Part shown: positions 20,900 to 30,890 of the stretch, piece after piece | Layout: each line of letters starts with the position of its first letter | Numbering within the stretch: position 1 is the stretch's first letter | From: an uncultured Clostridia bacterium | Lineage (GTDB): Bacteria; Bacillota; Clostridia; Christensenellales; Borkfalkiaceae | Direction of reading: 5' to 3' | NCBI GenBank assembly: GCA_945638575.1 | Contig: CALZDP010000003.1 | Coordinates: 41,429-105,428, forward strand | DNA: 64,000 nucleotides | The notes under the pieces: generated by a model | Databases searched by the model: none | Told to the model about the DNA's origin: nothing | What the model saw: only the letters and a program-made list of their open reading frames with translations | Made by a program: the position numbers and the translations under genes

Positions 20900-21613
20900 T
20901 TAACACTGCATACCGCCGTCCACCGGTATTATTGCGCCTGTCAGATAGGTGTTTTTCACTAAAAAGCAAACGGCGTTCGCTACGTCCTCGGTTGTGCCGA
21001 TACGCTTTAAAGGAAGTTCTTTGCAAAAACTTTCCCGTTCTTCTTTTGTAATATGGGCGTTCATGTCGGTATCGATAAACCCCGGTGCAACTGCGTTAAC
21101 CCGAATATTGGCGTCGGCTACCTCTTTAGAAAGCGCCTTTGTAAAAGCGTTTATCCCCCCTTTGGTTGCGGAATAAACGGCCTCGCACGAACCGCCCTTT
21201 TCGCCGTAAACGGAAGAAATGTTAACGATTATTCCGCTGCGGTTTGCTATCATATTTTCAAGCACCGCTTTGCTTACAAGTATTGTTCCCATAAGGTTTA
21301 CGTTTACAACCCGTAAGGCTTCCTCGTAACTTACGTCAAGCAGTACCTTTTGTTTTAAGGCTATTCCGGCGCAGTTTACCAAAAGATCTATTTTGCCAAA
21401 CTTTTCTATTATAAAAGAAACCATTTTATTAACTTCTTCTTCCTTTGATACGTCGGCTTTTACGGAACAAAAATCAAACTCTTCACACGCTTTTTTTGCG
21501 GCAACGTCGTCCGAAAAGTAGTTGATAACGGGCTTATAGCCCAACTTTTTTAATTTTTTGGCAATTTCTAATCCGATGCCTTTATTACCGCCGGTAACAA
21601 GCGCGATTTTCAT
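20900..21613 (-). CDS. SDR-family 3-oxoacyl-ACP reductase-like
   Basis: ALVTGGNKGIGLEIAKKL, NISSVYGEKGGSCEAVYSATKGG, C-terminal LTGAIIPVDGGMQC. Confidence 0.9.
   Translation of the reverse strand: MKIALVTGGNKGIGLEIAKKLKKLGYKPVINYFSDDVAAKKACEEFDFCSVKADVSKEEEVNKMVSFIIEKFGKIDLLVNCAGIALKQKVLLDVSYEEALRVVNVNLMGTILVSKAVLENMIANRSGIIVNISSVYGEKGGSCEAVYSATKGGINAFTKALSKEVADANIRVNAVAPGFIDTDMNAHITKEERESFCKELPLKRIGTTEDVANAVCFLVKNTYLTGAIIPVDGGMQC
21524..21550 (-). repeat. CTATARG element (inside SDR gene)
   Basis: GATAACGGGCTTATAGCCCAACTTTTT. Confidence 0.65.
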
Positions 21614-21632
21614 TTTAAACTCCTTTTAACAC

Positions 21633-21662
21633 TAAAAAAAGGGCATAAAGCCCCCTTTTTAT
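21633..21662 (-). terminator. Terminator downstream of efp
   Basis: Minus strand AAAAAGGGGGCTTTATGCCCTTTTTTT. Confidence 0.65.
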
Positions 21663-21689
21663 TCTGAATAAATTTTGGTTAAACTTTGA

Positions 21690-22250
21690 TTATTTTTTAA
21701 CCCTTTCCATGTATTCGCCCGTTCTGGTGTCAACCCTTATGGTATCGCCTTCATTAACGAACATAGGCACCTGAATGGTTACGCCGGTTTCCAAAGTCGC
21801 ATTTTTGGTAGCGTTGGTAGCGGTGTTGCCTGCAACGCCGGGGTCGGACTGGGTAATTAAAAGTTCAACGAAGTTTTCACATTCAACCGAGAAAGCCGCG
21901 CCTTTATAGAATTTAACCGTAACGGGGTCGTTTTCCTTTATCCACTTTAACGAATCTTCAACTTGGTCGTAATTAAGCGGAATCATGTTGAATTCTTCGT
22001 CCATAAAGTAATAAAGTTCGCCGTCGTTGTAAGAATAAGTCATCTTCTTAGTTTCGATTACGGCATTTTCAAACTTTTCGGTGGGGTTAAAGGTAAGTTG
22101 TAAAACTCTGCCGTCTACGATGTTTTTAAGGGTTGTTCTTACGAAAGCAGCGCCTTTGCCGGGTTTAACGTGCAAAAAGTCAACTACAACGTAAATTTTA
22201 CCTTCGTATTCGATAGTTACGCCTTTTCTTAAATCACCTGCTGATACCAT
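21690..22250 (-). CDS. efp: Elongation factor P
   Basis: [44 protein letters not shown]. Confidence 0.98.
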   Translation of the reverse strand: MVSAGDLRKGVTIEYEGKIYVVVDFLHVKPGKGAAFVRTTLKNIVDGRVLQLTFNPTEKFENAVIETKKMTYSYNDGELYYFMDEEFNMIPLNYDQVEDSLKWIKENDPVTVKFYKGAAFSVECENFVELLITQSDPGVAGNTATNATKNATLETGVTIQVPMFVNEGDTIRVDTRTGEYMERVKK

Positions 22251-22303
22251 ATAATGTTCTCCTAATGTTTTAATCTTTTACTTAAATTTGTTATATTTTT
22301 ACC

Positions 22304-22329
22304 GATAACCGACCTATAGACCGATTTTT
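22304..22329 (-). repeat. CTATARG element (intergenic)
   Basis: GATAACCGACCTATAGACCGATTTTT. Confidence 0.7.
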
Positions 22330-22378
22330 GACTTATATGCCGATTAGGTTTTAATTTTTATTTTGTTTAATTTACTTC

Positions 22379-23407
22379 TTATTTTATCGTAATAAGTTTT
22401 TTGGGGAAGGTCATAAACGATTTGACTTTGCCATCTTCGATTGTAACGCTGTCCTCTATCCTTATGCCGAACTTCCCGTTAAAATATACGCCCGGTTCAA
22501 TGGAAAACACCATTTTGGACCTCAAAACGCCCTGTCCCTTAGGGGAAAGCGCAGGAGCCTCATGAATGTAAACGCCGATACCGTGTCCCAAAGAATGGGT
22601 AAAATATTCCGCCATGCCGTATTCCTTTAAAACATTTCTGGCGTACCCGTCGGCAACCGAACATTCGGTACCTTCGATAATATTTTCGGCGGCAGTCATA
22701 TGCGCTTTATAGACGGCTTCGTAAGCATTTTTAAATTCTTCCGTAGGTTTACCGTAATAAAACGTCCTTGTCATGTCCGAACAAAAGCCCTTATAAATAC
22801 ATCCGAAATCTATAAGTACGGGCATACCCTTTTTCAGCACCGTTTCACCCGTAACGTGATGGGGTACGGCTGAATTTTCGCCGAAAGCGACTATTGTTTC
22901 AAAAGAAGTTCCCGAAGCGCCGAGCATCTTCATGCGATACTCTAACTCCGCCGCAAGTTCCCTTTCCTTTATGCCTTCACGGATAAGGGGCATAATCTTT
23001 TTAAGAGACTTTTCGGCAATAGCGCAGGCCTTTGCAATCTTTTTAAGGTCGTCGGAAGATTTTACCGTCATAGCCTCTTTAAGTTCGCAAGATATATCTT
23101 TAAGGCTGTAACCCATTTCCGTAAAAGTGTTGTAATCGGAAATGCCTGTTTTTGTAAAATCTATGCCGAGGGTGGTAGAACCTGTTTCCTCCATAATGGC
23201 TTTCAACGGAAGATAGCCCGAACCTAAAATGACCTTTACGCCCTTTTTGGTAAGTAATTTTTGCGCCGCATGGAAGTAGCGGTTATCTATTACGAAATAG
23301 GTAAAATTTTCGCCTAAAACAAGATATCCGTCCGTACTTTGATAGCCCGTGTAATATAGACGTTGTTTTTCGTCGGTAATCAAATAAGCTTCGTTTTTGT
23401 TAATCAT
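22379..23407 (-). CDS. M24 family Xaa-Pro aminopeptidase (ORF extends to 23497; start near MINKNEAYLIT)
   Basis: LIDFGCIYKGFCSDMTRTFYYG, HSLGHGIGVYIHEAP, FSIEPGVYF. Confidence 0.92.
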   Translation of the reverse strand: MINKNEAYLITDEKQRLYYTGYQSTDGYLVLGENFTYFVIDNRYFHAAQKLLTKKGVKVILGSGYLPLKAIMEETGSTTLGIDFTKTGISDYNTFTEMGYSLKDISCELKEAMTVKSSDDLKKIAKACAIAEKSLKKIMPLIREGIKERELAAELEYRMKMLGASGTSFETIVAFGENSAVPHHVTGETVLKKGMPVLIDFGCIYKGFCSDMTRTFYYGKPTEEFKNAYEAVYKAHMTAAENIIEGTECSVADGYARNVLKEYGMAEYFTHSLGHGIGVYIHEAPALSPKGQGVLRSKMVFSIEPGVYFNGKFGIRIEDSVTIEDGKVKSFMTFPKKLITIK

Positions 23408-23801
23408 AGTTATATACCTAATAAATATTACCACATTACTGCCGATAAAGTCAATATCTAAAAGGATTTTTTTTATTTTTTTGTTCCATTTTTGCAAGGT
23501 TTTATCATTTTTAGGCGGAAATTTACCTCTTTTTGACTTATAAGTCCGTCATAAACAGGCTTTTTGCTTTAAAAAACTAAATAGTAACCTTACCTCGCCG
23601 ATTATTATCCCGTTTATTTTAGCGGTAAAATACTTTAAAAAATTTTCCCTCTTAAAAGTAGTAATGCAATTTTGCTATTCTGCTATTTGTGCGCGGTAAG
23701 CGATTTTAACCCCTTTACAAAACAAAAAGGCATCTTTAAATAACAGCGGCGATCAGTACGCTTAAATGGTAAATAAAACCTAAAAATACCTTTAAAATTA
23801 T

Positions 23802-23814
23802 CGAACATTTGTTT
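23802..23814 (+). promoter_or_regulatory. LexA/SOS-box-like site 1
   Basis: CGAACATTTGTTT resembles the Gram-positive LexA box (CGAACnnnnGTTCG-like); overlaps the -35. Confidence 0.8.
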
Positions 23815-23842
23815 GACAATATACCGCCGTAAAGGGTATAAT
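23813..23842 (+). promoter_or_regulatory. Sigma-A promoter for the rSAM/DUF4130 operon
   Basis: TTGACA - 18 bp - TATAAT. Confidence 0.8.
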
Positions 23843-23847
23843 ATTAT

Positions 23848-23860
23848 CGAACATTTGTTT
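23848..23860 (+). promoter_or_regulatory. LexA/SOS-box-like site 2
   Basis: Second identical CGAACATTTGTTT, just downstream of the -10. Confidence 0.8.
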
Positions 23861-23874
23861 TAAGCGGAGTAACA

Positions 23875-25125
23875 ATGATTGACAAAGAAAGACTGAAAAT
23901 TTTAACCGAAAGCGCAAAATACGACGTGTCTTGTTCTTCATCGGGGTCGGCGCGCAAAAACAACGGCGGTGTGGGAAACGCAAGTTACGGCGGAATCTGC
24001 CATTCCTTTACACAGGACGGGCGGTGCATATCCCTTTTGAAAATTCTTATGTCCAACAAATGCTCTTACGACTGTCTGTACTGCGTAAACAGGTATTCAA
24101 ACGATATTCCGAGAGCCTCTGCAACGCCGGACGAAATTTGCGAACTTACCATGGAATTTTACAAGCGCAACTATATAGAAGGCTTGTTTTTATCGTCGGC
24201 GGTGGAAGGTTCGCCCGACAGGACTATGGAACTTATGTTGGAAACGGTTATCAAACTAAGAAAGGTTTACGGCTTTTACGGATATATCCACCTAAAGGGC
24301 ATCCCCGGTGCGGATAAAATTTTACTTGACCGCGCAGGAAGTTACGTTGACAGAATGAGTTATAATATAGAACTGCCTTCCGAAAAAAGCCTTAAACTTT
24401 TAGCGCCACAAAAAAGCAAAAAATCCATTTTAGTGCCTATGGCGAACACGGCGGAAGAATACATTATCGCAAGAAAGGAAAAAAATCACCGCTTTTTGCC
24501 TGCGGGACAAACCACCCAAATGATAATAGGCGCTTCGCCCGAAACGGACGGACAGATAATTAGGCTTACCGAAGGGCTTTATGATAAATTTCAGTTAAAA
24601 CGGGTATACTATTCTTCGTACGTGCCGACAAACAGTAAAACCGCCCTGCTTCCGCAAGATCCCGTAGGGCTTTTAAGAGAGCACAGGCTTTATCAAGCCG
24701 ATTGGCTTTTGCGTTTTTACGGTTTTAAAGCGGAAGAACTTATCGATAAAGATGAAAATTTGGACCCGACCGTTGACCCTAAATGCAGTTGGGCGCTGAA
24801 AAACATTCACCTTTTCCCCGTAGAAGTCAACACCGCTTCGCCCGAAATGCTTTTGCGCGTTCCTGGGATAGGTTTTAAAAGCGCAAGCAAAATAGTCGCG
24901 GCAAGAAGGTACGCCAAACTTGATTTTTGCGACCTAATTAAAATGCGAGTGGCTTTAAAGCGCGCCGTTCACTTTATCACCTGCGACGGAAAATTCGGCG
25001 GACAGGAAAAACCTACGGCGATAAAAAACCTTATTGCGCTATCCGAAAGGGCGGATACTTTTGAACAGATGAGCATGTTTTCAAACGGAGAAATTTCCTT
25101 TTCCGTTTTGGGTGGAGAGTTATGA
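23875..25125 (+). CDS. Putative DNA modification/repair radical SAM protein (rSAM-link-UDG type)
   Basis: CSYDCLYCVNR (CxxxCxxC) near the N-terminus, C-terminal HhH VNTASPEMLLRVPGIGFKSASKIVAARR; paired with a DUF4130 gene. Confidence 0.88.
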   Translation: MIDKERLKILTESAKYDVSCSSSGSARKNNGGVGNASYGGICHSFTQDGRCISLLKILMSNKCSYDCLYCVNRYSNDIPRASATPDEICELTMEFYKRNYIEGLFLSSAVEGSPDRTMELMLETVIKLRKVYGFYGYIHLKGIPGADKILLDRAGSYVDRMSYNIELPSEKSLKLLAPQKSKKSILVPMANTAEEYIIARKEKNHRFLPAGQTTQMIIGASPETDGQIIRLTEGLYDKFQLKRVYYSSYVPTNSKTALLPQDPVGLLREHRLYQADWLLRFYGFKAEELIDKDENLDPTVDPKCSWALKNIHLFPVEVNTASPEMLLRVPGIGFKSASKIVAARRYAKLDFCDLIKMRVALKRAVHFITCDGKFGGQEKPTAIKNLIALSERADTFEQMSMFSNGEISFSVLGGEL

Positions 25126-25940
25126 TTGCCTATAAAATCAGCAAAGAAAAGGACGCGATTTTTTGCGCTTTATTTGAAAGTTTTACTTTAAAAGAAAGAC
25201 CTATCGCAGTATTTTCGGGCGCCTTTCAACCTTCCTTCGATTGTCAGGTTAAAACAATAAATTACATCAAAAATAACGCCGAAAGAGTGAAGAAAGGTAT
25301 AATAAAATGTGGGGGTATAAGCCTGTTATCGACGCTTTTTTATGTAATGCGGTCTTCTGACGACCTTATGGAAAGCATAGTCTTTTCGGTTGCCCATAAA
25401 TGCCTGTCTGCAAGAAAAAACTTAACCGATAATTACAGCGATCCCGATATGCTGGCGTTTTACGAGTTGAAAACAAAAATCTCGCACGAGGTCCATATTA
25501 TGACCGGTTTTGTAAGATTTGAAAAAACCTTAAGCGGAGTATGGTATTCCCATATAACGCCCGATAACGACATAGTTGACCTTATCGCACCGCATTTTAA
25601 AAAAAGGTTACCAAACGAAAAATTTATACTGCACGATACAAAACGTAACATTTTAACCGCTTACGACGGTAAAAACCTTATTACCCTTAAAAGCGATAAG
25701 CCCGTAACCGTCTATCTTGACAAGGACGAAATAGAATTTCAAAATCTGTGGCAGACCTATTTCGACTATGCGCCCGTATTTGAGCGAAAAAACTTACGCC
25801 AACAGGCAAATTTCCTGCCCCATAGATACCGCCGTAATATGAGCGAGTTTTTAGGCACACTTGAAAGCGAAATCGCTTGCGCACCGCAAGTTTCAGACTT
25901 AAACGGTTTATATAAACCAGACGTTACGGACGACGACTGA
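25122..25940 (+). CDS. DUF4130 / TIGR03915-type probable DNA metabolism protein, partner of the radical SAM gene
   Basis: Overlaps the upstream stop (TTATGA); MTGFVRFEKTLSGVWYSHITPDNDIVDLIAPHFKKRLPNEKFILHDTKR is typical of the family. Confidence 0.85.
   Translation: MIAYKISKEKDAIFCALFESFTLKERPIAVFSGAFQPSFDCQVKTINYIKNNAERVKKGIIKCGGISLLSTLFYVMRSSDDLMESIVFSVAHKCLSARKNLTDNYSDPDMLAFYELKTKISHEVHIMTGFVRFEKTLSGVWYSHITPDNDIVDLIAPHFKKRLPNEKFILHDTKRNILTAYDGKNLITLKSDKPVTVYLDKDEIEFQNLWQTYFDYAPVFERKNLRQQANFLPHRYRRNMSEFLGTLESEIACAPQVSDLNGLYKPDVTDDD
25304..25330 (+). repeat. CTATARG element (inside DUF4130 gene, degenerate)
   Basis: AAAATGTGGGGGTATAAGCCTGTTATC. Confidence 0.45.
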
Positions 25941-25945
25941 TAAGC

Positions 25946-25972
25946 AAATAACGGGCTATAAGCCCGTTATTT
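25946..25972 (+). repeat. CTATARG element (intergenic, palindromic)
   Basis: AAATAACGGGCTATAAGCCCGTTATTT. Confidence 0.7.
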
Positions 25973-25992
25973 GTGATTTTGCATATTTTATT

Positions 25993-26817
25993 TTAGATAA
26001 ACGATTCGCGTTTTGCATAAAAAAGATACTGCTGAATAATGCCTGAATTTTCCTTAAAAAGGTCTAAAAAGTACCTGCTTATTTTTGTGCGGTCGGTTAA
26101 CTTTCCGTCAAAATCTTCACGGTAAATTTTTTCTATCCAAGTATCGACGGGGAAACTGTCTCCGCGCCCGAACCCGAAAAGGGTTACGCAGTTAGCCACT
26201 TTATCGCCAACCCCTTTTATTTTAAGAAGTTGCTTTCGTAAATCTTCGGTGGAAAGGGTGGAAAGGTAATCTAAATCCAACTGCTTATCGACGATTTTTT
26301 GTGCGGTTTCCTTTATGTATTCCGCCCTATAACCAAGCCCTGCTCCCCTTAAAAGGGAAATATCCGCCTCCGCAAAAGCCTGCGCCGAAGGAAATGCGTA
26401 ATAGGTTTGATTTTCAAACGTGAAAGGCGCGCCTAAAGAGGCGCAAAGTTTTTCTATAGTAGACTTAATGCGCGGTATGTTGTTGTTTTGAGAAACTATA
26501 AAAGAAAATAAAGCCTCTTCCCTATCCTGACGTAAAATGCGAATACCCGAATATTTTTCGGCAACGTCCAAAACCTTTTTGATGTTGCAGTTTTGAATAG
26601 TTTTAAGAATGCTTCCGTAATCCTTTTCAAGGTCAAAATAGCCCTTAAAATAATCTTCGTCGTCGCTTTTAACATAGGCTTTGCCGTCAAAGTTAAAAAC
26701 TTTTGCAATCTTGTCTTTGGAAATCACCAAATAGCAGTCGTCCTTTTGAAAAAATCTAAAGACCTGACCGCAGTTTAAGGTATCGTGAAAATTTAAAAAT
26801 TTTTCTACAGTAATCAT
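25993..26817 (-). CDS. OGG1-like 8-oxoguanine DNA glycosylase (HhH-GPD)
   Basis: CGQVFRFF N-terminal region; KIKGVGDKVANCVTLFGFGRGDSFPVDTWIEKI HhH-GPD with catalytic Asp. Confidence 0.9.
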   Translation of the reverse strand: MITVEKFLNFHDTLNCGQVFRFFQKDDCYLVISKDKIAKVFNFDGKAYVKSDDEDYFKGYFDLEKDYGSILKTIQNCNIKKVLDVAEKYSGIRILRQDREEALFSFIVSQNNNIPRIKSTIEKLCASLGAPFTFENQTYYAFPSAQAFAEADISLLRGAGLGYRAEYIKETAQKIVDKQLDLDYLSTLSTEDLRKQLLKIKGVGDKVANCVTLFGFGRGDSFPVDTWIEKIYREDFDGKLTDRTKISRYFLDLFKENSGIIQQYLFYAKRESFI

Positions 26818-26840
26818 AATTTTAAAATAAAATCGGGTAT

Positions 26841-26868
26841 AAAAAACGCCGATAAAACTATCGGCGAA
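26841..26868 (-). terminator. Rho-independent terminator of rplU-rpmA
   Basis: Minus strand CGCCGATAGTTTTATCGGCGTTTTTT. Confidence 0.85.
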
Positions 26869-26874
26869 TTTAAG

Positions 26875-27153
26875 TTAATTTTCTTTAACTTCGATACTAA
26901 CTTGTTTTTTGTCTTTGCCCAATCTTTCAAATCTTACAACGCCGTCGGATAAAGCAAATAAGGTATCGTCTTTACCGATGCCAACGTTTTTGCCGGGGTG
27001 GAATTTAGTACCCCTTTGACGAACGAGAATATTGCCGGCAAGAACAAACTGACCGTCCGAACGTTTAATACCTAAACGTTGCGCAGCACTGTCACGACCG
27101 TTCTTTGAGGAGCCGACACCCTTTTTATGAGCAAATAATCTGAATAAAAACAT
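26875..27153 (-). CDS. rpmA: 50S ribosomal protein L27 with Firmicutes-type N-terminal extension
   Basis: [43 protein letters not shown] upstream of 27153 (ORF track start at 27309 is too long). Confidence 0.96.
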   Translation of the reverse strand: MFLFRLFAHKKGVGSSKNGRDSAAQRLGIKRSDGQFVLAGNILVRQRGTKFHPGKNVGIGKDDTLFALSDGVVRFERLGKDKKQVSIEVKEN

Positions 27154-27175
27154 ATTATTGTCCTCCATATTTAAA

Positions 27176-27484
27176 TTAGTCAGCTGAAATAGACTCAATC
27201 TTAACAGCCGTGTAAGGTTGTCTATGACCTTGTTTCTTTCTTTCCTGCTTTTTGGATTTGTATTTGAACACGATAATTTTTCTGAACTTATCCTGTTTAA
27301 GCACTTCACCCGTTGCCTTGAAAGAAGTAGCGTCGCTACCTACCTTGATGCCGTTTTCGTCGGAAACCAATAAAACGTTGAACGAAACCTTGTCGCCTAC
27401 GTTAGCATTAAGTTTTTCAAACTTAACGACGTCACCTTCCGAAACACGATACTGCTTGCTACCGTTTTCGATAATTGCGTACAT
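27176..27484 (-). CDS. rplU: 50S ribosomal protein L21
   Basis: [45 protein letters not shown] track start is upstream. Confidence 0.97.
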   Translation of the reverse strand: MYAIIENGSKQYRVSEGDVVKFEKLNANVGDKVSFNVLLVSDENGIKVGSDATSFKATGEVLKQDKFRKIIVFKYKSKKQERKKQGHRQPYTAVKIESISAD

Positions 27485-27494
27485 TGTTAAATAC

Positions 27495-27600
27495 CTCCCT
27501 GTCCAATCTCGCCGAGATAAATACATCAAAGGATATATCGGGCGCTGCGTAAAAGCGCAGTCTTAAAAAAGCCCGCCTCGTGCGGTTCCTAACTAATTTA
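27495..27600 (-). ncRNA. Probable L21 leader (ribosomal protein autoregulatory leader)
   Basis: Minus strand TTTTTTAAGACTGCGCTTTTACGCAGCGCCCG hairpin upstream of rplU, position and motif as in the Firmicutes L21 leader. Confidence 0.5.
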
Positions 27601-27677
27601 TCATAAATAATTATCAATGTCAAACATTTTTACATAAAAATCGCCATTTTGGACATTTTATCTTTGAGGTGATAATT

Positions 27678-28118
27678 ATGACAGATCCAAAACTAAACAA
27701 AGAAGAAGCAAATAATATTTTCCAAAACGCAAACATCGCGCTTCAGTCTATTTCCAACGTAATGCCGGAATGTTCTTCAAAAAAGATGCAAGAAGAATTG
27801 CAGGAAGAATACGAAGGCTATCAAAAGTTCATCGGTGAACTTACCAAGTTTATGCATGAAAAGGGTTACGAACAAAAGGACGTAAACGTAATGAAAAAGG
27901 CTATGCTTTATACTTCGGTAAAAATGAACACTTTGACGGACGACTCTATGTCGCACGTTGCGGAAATGATGATTAAAGGCACCGTTATGGGAATAACCGA
28001 ATTAAAGCAACTTATTTCACGCGGGCAGGATAAAGTAGACCAAGAAATTTTAGATTACGCTTCACGCTTACTAAAACTTGAAGAGGACTACGAAAGGCGC
28101 TTAAAAACCCTTTTATAA
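27678..28118 (+). CDS. Hypothetical helical protein (149 aa ORF, start 27669 or 27678)
   Basis: RBS-like TTGAGGTGATAATT before the start; no family recognised. Confidence 0.7.
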   Translation: MTDPKLNKEEANNIFQNANIALQSISNVMPECSSKKMQEELQEEYEGYQKFIGELTKFMHEKGYEQKDVNVMKKAMLYTSVKMNTLTDDSMSHVAEMMIKGTVMGITELKQLISRGQDKVDQEILDYASRLLKLEEDYERRLKTLL

Positions 28119-28157
28119 GGCGCAAATTCACAGTCTTAAATTCACGTTATAAAATGT

Positions 28158-28185
28158 AAAAAGTCCGTGTATAGGCCGTTTATCG
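28158..28185 (+). repeat. CTATARG element (intergenic)
   Basis: AAAAAGTCCGTGTATAGGCCGTTTATCG. Confidence 0.6.
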
Positions 28186-28197
28186 CCCTATTTTGTA

Positions 28198-28228
28198 AAA
28201 AGCCGTCGGTTATGCCGACGGCTTTTTG
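28198..28228. terminator. Bidirectional Rho-independent terminator
   Basis: AAAAGCCGTCGGTTATGCCGACGGCTTTTT. Confidence 0.85.
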
Positions 28229-28251
28229 GTTTTGTTTGAATTTTATGCCGA

Positions 28252-30414
28252 CTAAGCAGGCGTAGAAGACTTTAATTGCTGTAAAGCCTCGATAATAGTG
28301 CCGACTTTGGCGTCGCCCAAAAGTTCGCAAAGGGCAAGTTTTTTGGCTTCTTTAGTAGCGGTAGGATCGCTGTAAACCTTTAAAAGGTTAATAAGTTCCT
28401 GCGCGGTAATGTCGAATACATTACCGTCGTTAGCGGTATAGGTAAACAACACTTTATCTTGCGTATCGGGGGTAGAAGTTTCGCCCTTCATACTCATATA
28501 ATCGTCCAAAACCATGCCTATATTTTGACCGTACGCCGTCAAGACGAGGCTGATTGCCGTTGTCGGATTTTGCTTAACGGCGTCAAGATTATCGCGTACC
28601 CCTTTAAACAGTAAAGTATCTAAAATGTCGTAACCGAATTGTTGATTAAGAGAATCAAAGTCCACGCCGACAAACAGTACAGTTTTCAAATAATTTAAAA
28701 TTTGGGTTTGAGAATCCAAATAGAAGTCGCATAAAGCGCCTAAGTAATTGACGGTTGACCCCCCTTGCCCGTCGGTTATGGTGTTATTCTTTATATATTG
28801 GTCTATAAGCGCAACGTAAGTAGATAGATCAACGCTTAAAAGTGCGGAAATTTTTGTTTTAAGTTCGGCGTAAGTAAGATTTGCCATAACTGCGCTTGCG
28901 CTGTCAAGGTCTTGCGCAAATTCCGCTTCCAAAATTCTGAAAAACTCTGTTACATCCAAAGTCATATTACCGTCGGGATCTTCGGTAAAGGATCTTTGTA
29001 AAACGCCGACCAAAGCGCCGACGGTCAAGGCATTATATATAACCGCGCCGTCCAAATCCTGTTTATAACCTGTTAAAAGATAGGTTACAAACCCGTAAGT
29101 ATTGAATCCGCTTACAGCCCCGTTTTCGTCGGTAATGACGTTTTGCGTGATACCGTCAACCATTCCGCCGACCGTAAGACTGCCTACAAGCGCGACGTCT
29201 TTAATCTTTTGATAAGCGTCGCCGAAAGCCTTTTGCAAGAATTCCTTAACGGTAACGGCTTTGTTTGCTATTTCGGCAATGTCGCCGACGGTAGTGTCCA
29301 AAACCGCTTTATATTGCGCGTAAAAGGCTTCGTACTTGGTCTGCGTGGCTTCGTCTGCAGGAAGAGCGGCTTTGATAATTTTGTTTAAAGTAAGAGTGCT
29401 TGTATATTCGAGAAGGTAATCTTTAAGGGTTCCTTCTGCGGCGGCGTTTAGTATGCCGTAAACGGTCATGGTATGGATTTCACGAAGATATCCCGCGTCT
29501 CCTTCGCTTACCCCGAAAACATCGCCAAGGCTGACGCCCTTATAAAGTTCGGCGACCGTTTTTAAGGCTTCTTGCGCGGTGGCAGAGGAAGAAATAGCGT
29601 CTATATCGGAAATCTTCACGTTAAGGGTTGCCGCCACAAACTTGTTGGATTTTACGGTATCGGGTAAAAAAGTGCCGGCTAAGGAAGAAAGGGAAACTTC
29701 GCCAAAGTTTTTAACTATGATCGCCTTTCGTTCTTCCTGCGTACCGCTGTATAAGGTTTTGGCTTCGTTTAAAGTGGTGTAAGCAATACCGCTTAACAGG
29801 GGCGAACTTGAAAATACCGCCTTTAACAGCCAGTTTCTGTCCATATTGACAAGCGGTTCGCTGTAATCAAAGAATATGTACGCCAAAGTCTTTTCGCCGT
29901 AAAGGCTATAGTCTATCGTTAACTTTTCGCTGCCGTCTATTTTACAATTCAAAATGCCGTTTAAGCAGGAATTTACTTCCACAACGTTTTCGGCGTACAC
30001 CCTGTACCAGTTGCCGTCGTTACCGCGGTAAACGTTTATGCCCATGGCGTTAAGATTTATGCCGGCAGGCAAACTTCCTTCTATGGCAGTTAACGCTTTA
30101 TTTACAACTTCGGTGTAAACATCGCCTATCAAAAAGCCTTGCAGACTTGCAGACGCTTGATTTTGATTAACCCAGTCTTTTGCATATGTATCCGAAACCT
30201 TTTCGGAAAGCGACGCTAAAGTGTAAGCGGTCCTGTCTTGAGGGTCGGTCGGCTCAAGCACCGGCGGTTCGGGCTCCGGCTTAACTATATTGGTTCCCGT
30301 GTTGCTGCTGCCGGTATCGTCAGGCTTGGTATCCGTACAGGCGGAAAATACAAAAGTAAAAGCCATCGAAACGATAAGCATTATCGAAACGAGCAAATAA
30401 CCTAATCTTTTCAT
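28252..30414 (-). CDS. Large lineage-specific lipoprotein, unknown function
   Basis: Signal peptide with lipobox FVFSAC; Gly/Pro-rich spacer; remainder unrecognised. Confidence 0.8.
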   Translation of the reverse strand: MKRLGYLLVSIMLIVSMAFTFVFSACTDTKPDDTGSSNTGTNIVKPEPEPPVLEPTDPQDRTAYTLASLSEKVSDTYAKDWVNQNQASASLQGFLIGDVYTEVVNKALTAIEGSLPAGINLNAMGINVYRGNDGNWYRVYAENVVEVNSCLNGILNCKIDGSEKLTIDYSLYGEKTLAYIFFDYSEPLVNMDRNWLLKAVFSSSPLLSGIAYTTLNEAKTLYSGTQEERKAIIVKNFGEVSLSSLAGTFLPDTVKSNKFVAATLNVKISDIDAISSSATAQEALKTVAELYKGVSLGDVFGVSEGDAGYLREIHTMTVYGILNAAAEGTLKDYLLEYTSTLTLNKIIKAALPADEATQTKYEAFYAQYKAVLDTTVGDIAEIANKAVTVKEFLQKAFGDAYQKIKDVALVGSLTVGGMVDGITQNVITDENGAVSGFNTYGFVTYLLTGYKQDLDGAVIYNALTVGALVGVLQRSFTEDPDGNMTLDVTEFFRILEAEFAQDLDSASAVMANLTYAELKTKISALLSVDLSTYVALIDQYIKNNTITDGQGGSTVNYLGALCDFYLDSQTQILNYLKTVLFVGVDFDSLNQQFGYDILDTLLFKGVRDNLDAVKQNPTTAISLVLTAYGQNIGMVLDDYMSMKGETSTPDTQDKVLFTYTANDGNVFDITAQELINLLKVYSDPTATKEAKKLALCELLGDAKVGTIIEALQQLKSSTPA

Positions 30415-30890
30415 AAAAAACCTCCGTAATTTTTGTAAAAATCTCTCTTGAACGAGGCGCCGAAACGGGAATACTTCCTTTTTGCGCCGTTAGGGGGCTG
30501 TCGTACTTATTGTGAATATATTATATCACTTAACCCCGAAATTGTCAACAACAAAACTGCTTTTGCCTTTGACAAGTTATGGATGTGTTTGACTTTTACC
30601 GCCGTCGGCTATTTTGGCGGTAAATATTTTATTACACAATTTGTTAAGTAATCGGTACACACATTATACTATGCGATAAGGATTTTCGTTTGACTTTTTT
30701 TGCGGTAAATTGGATATTTCACCGCATTTTCATTTTCGGTAATTTTTAAGCGAGGTTTATACTTGTTGATTTTGCCTTTTTCATTGAATAAACGACGTCT
30801 TGCGCGGTCGTTATCGCCTGTTAAAAGTCGGGTTTGATATCCTCGGTTAGCGCAAATATATTGTTCTATTTTATTTATCAAAAATGCGAT

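Noticed and set aside
26875-27309. 144-aa version of the L27 ORF and 117-aa version of L21
   Set aside because: Internal ATGs with strong RBSs match the conserved protein starts.
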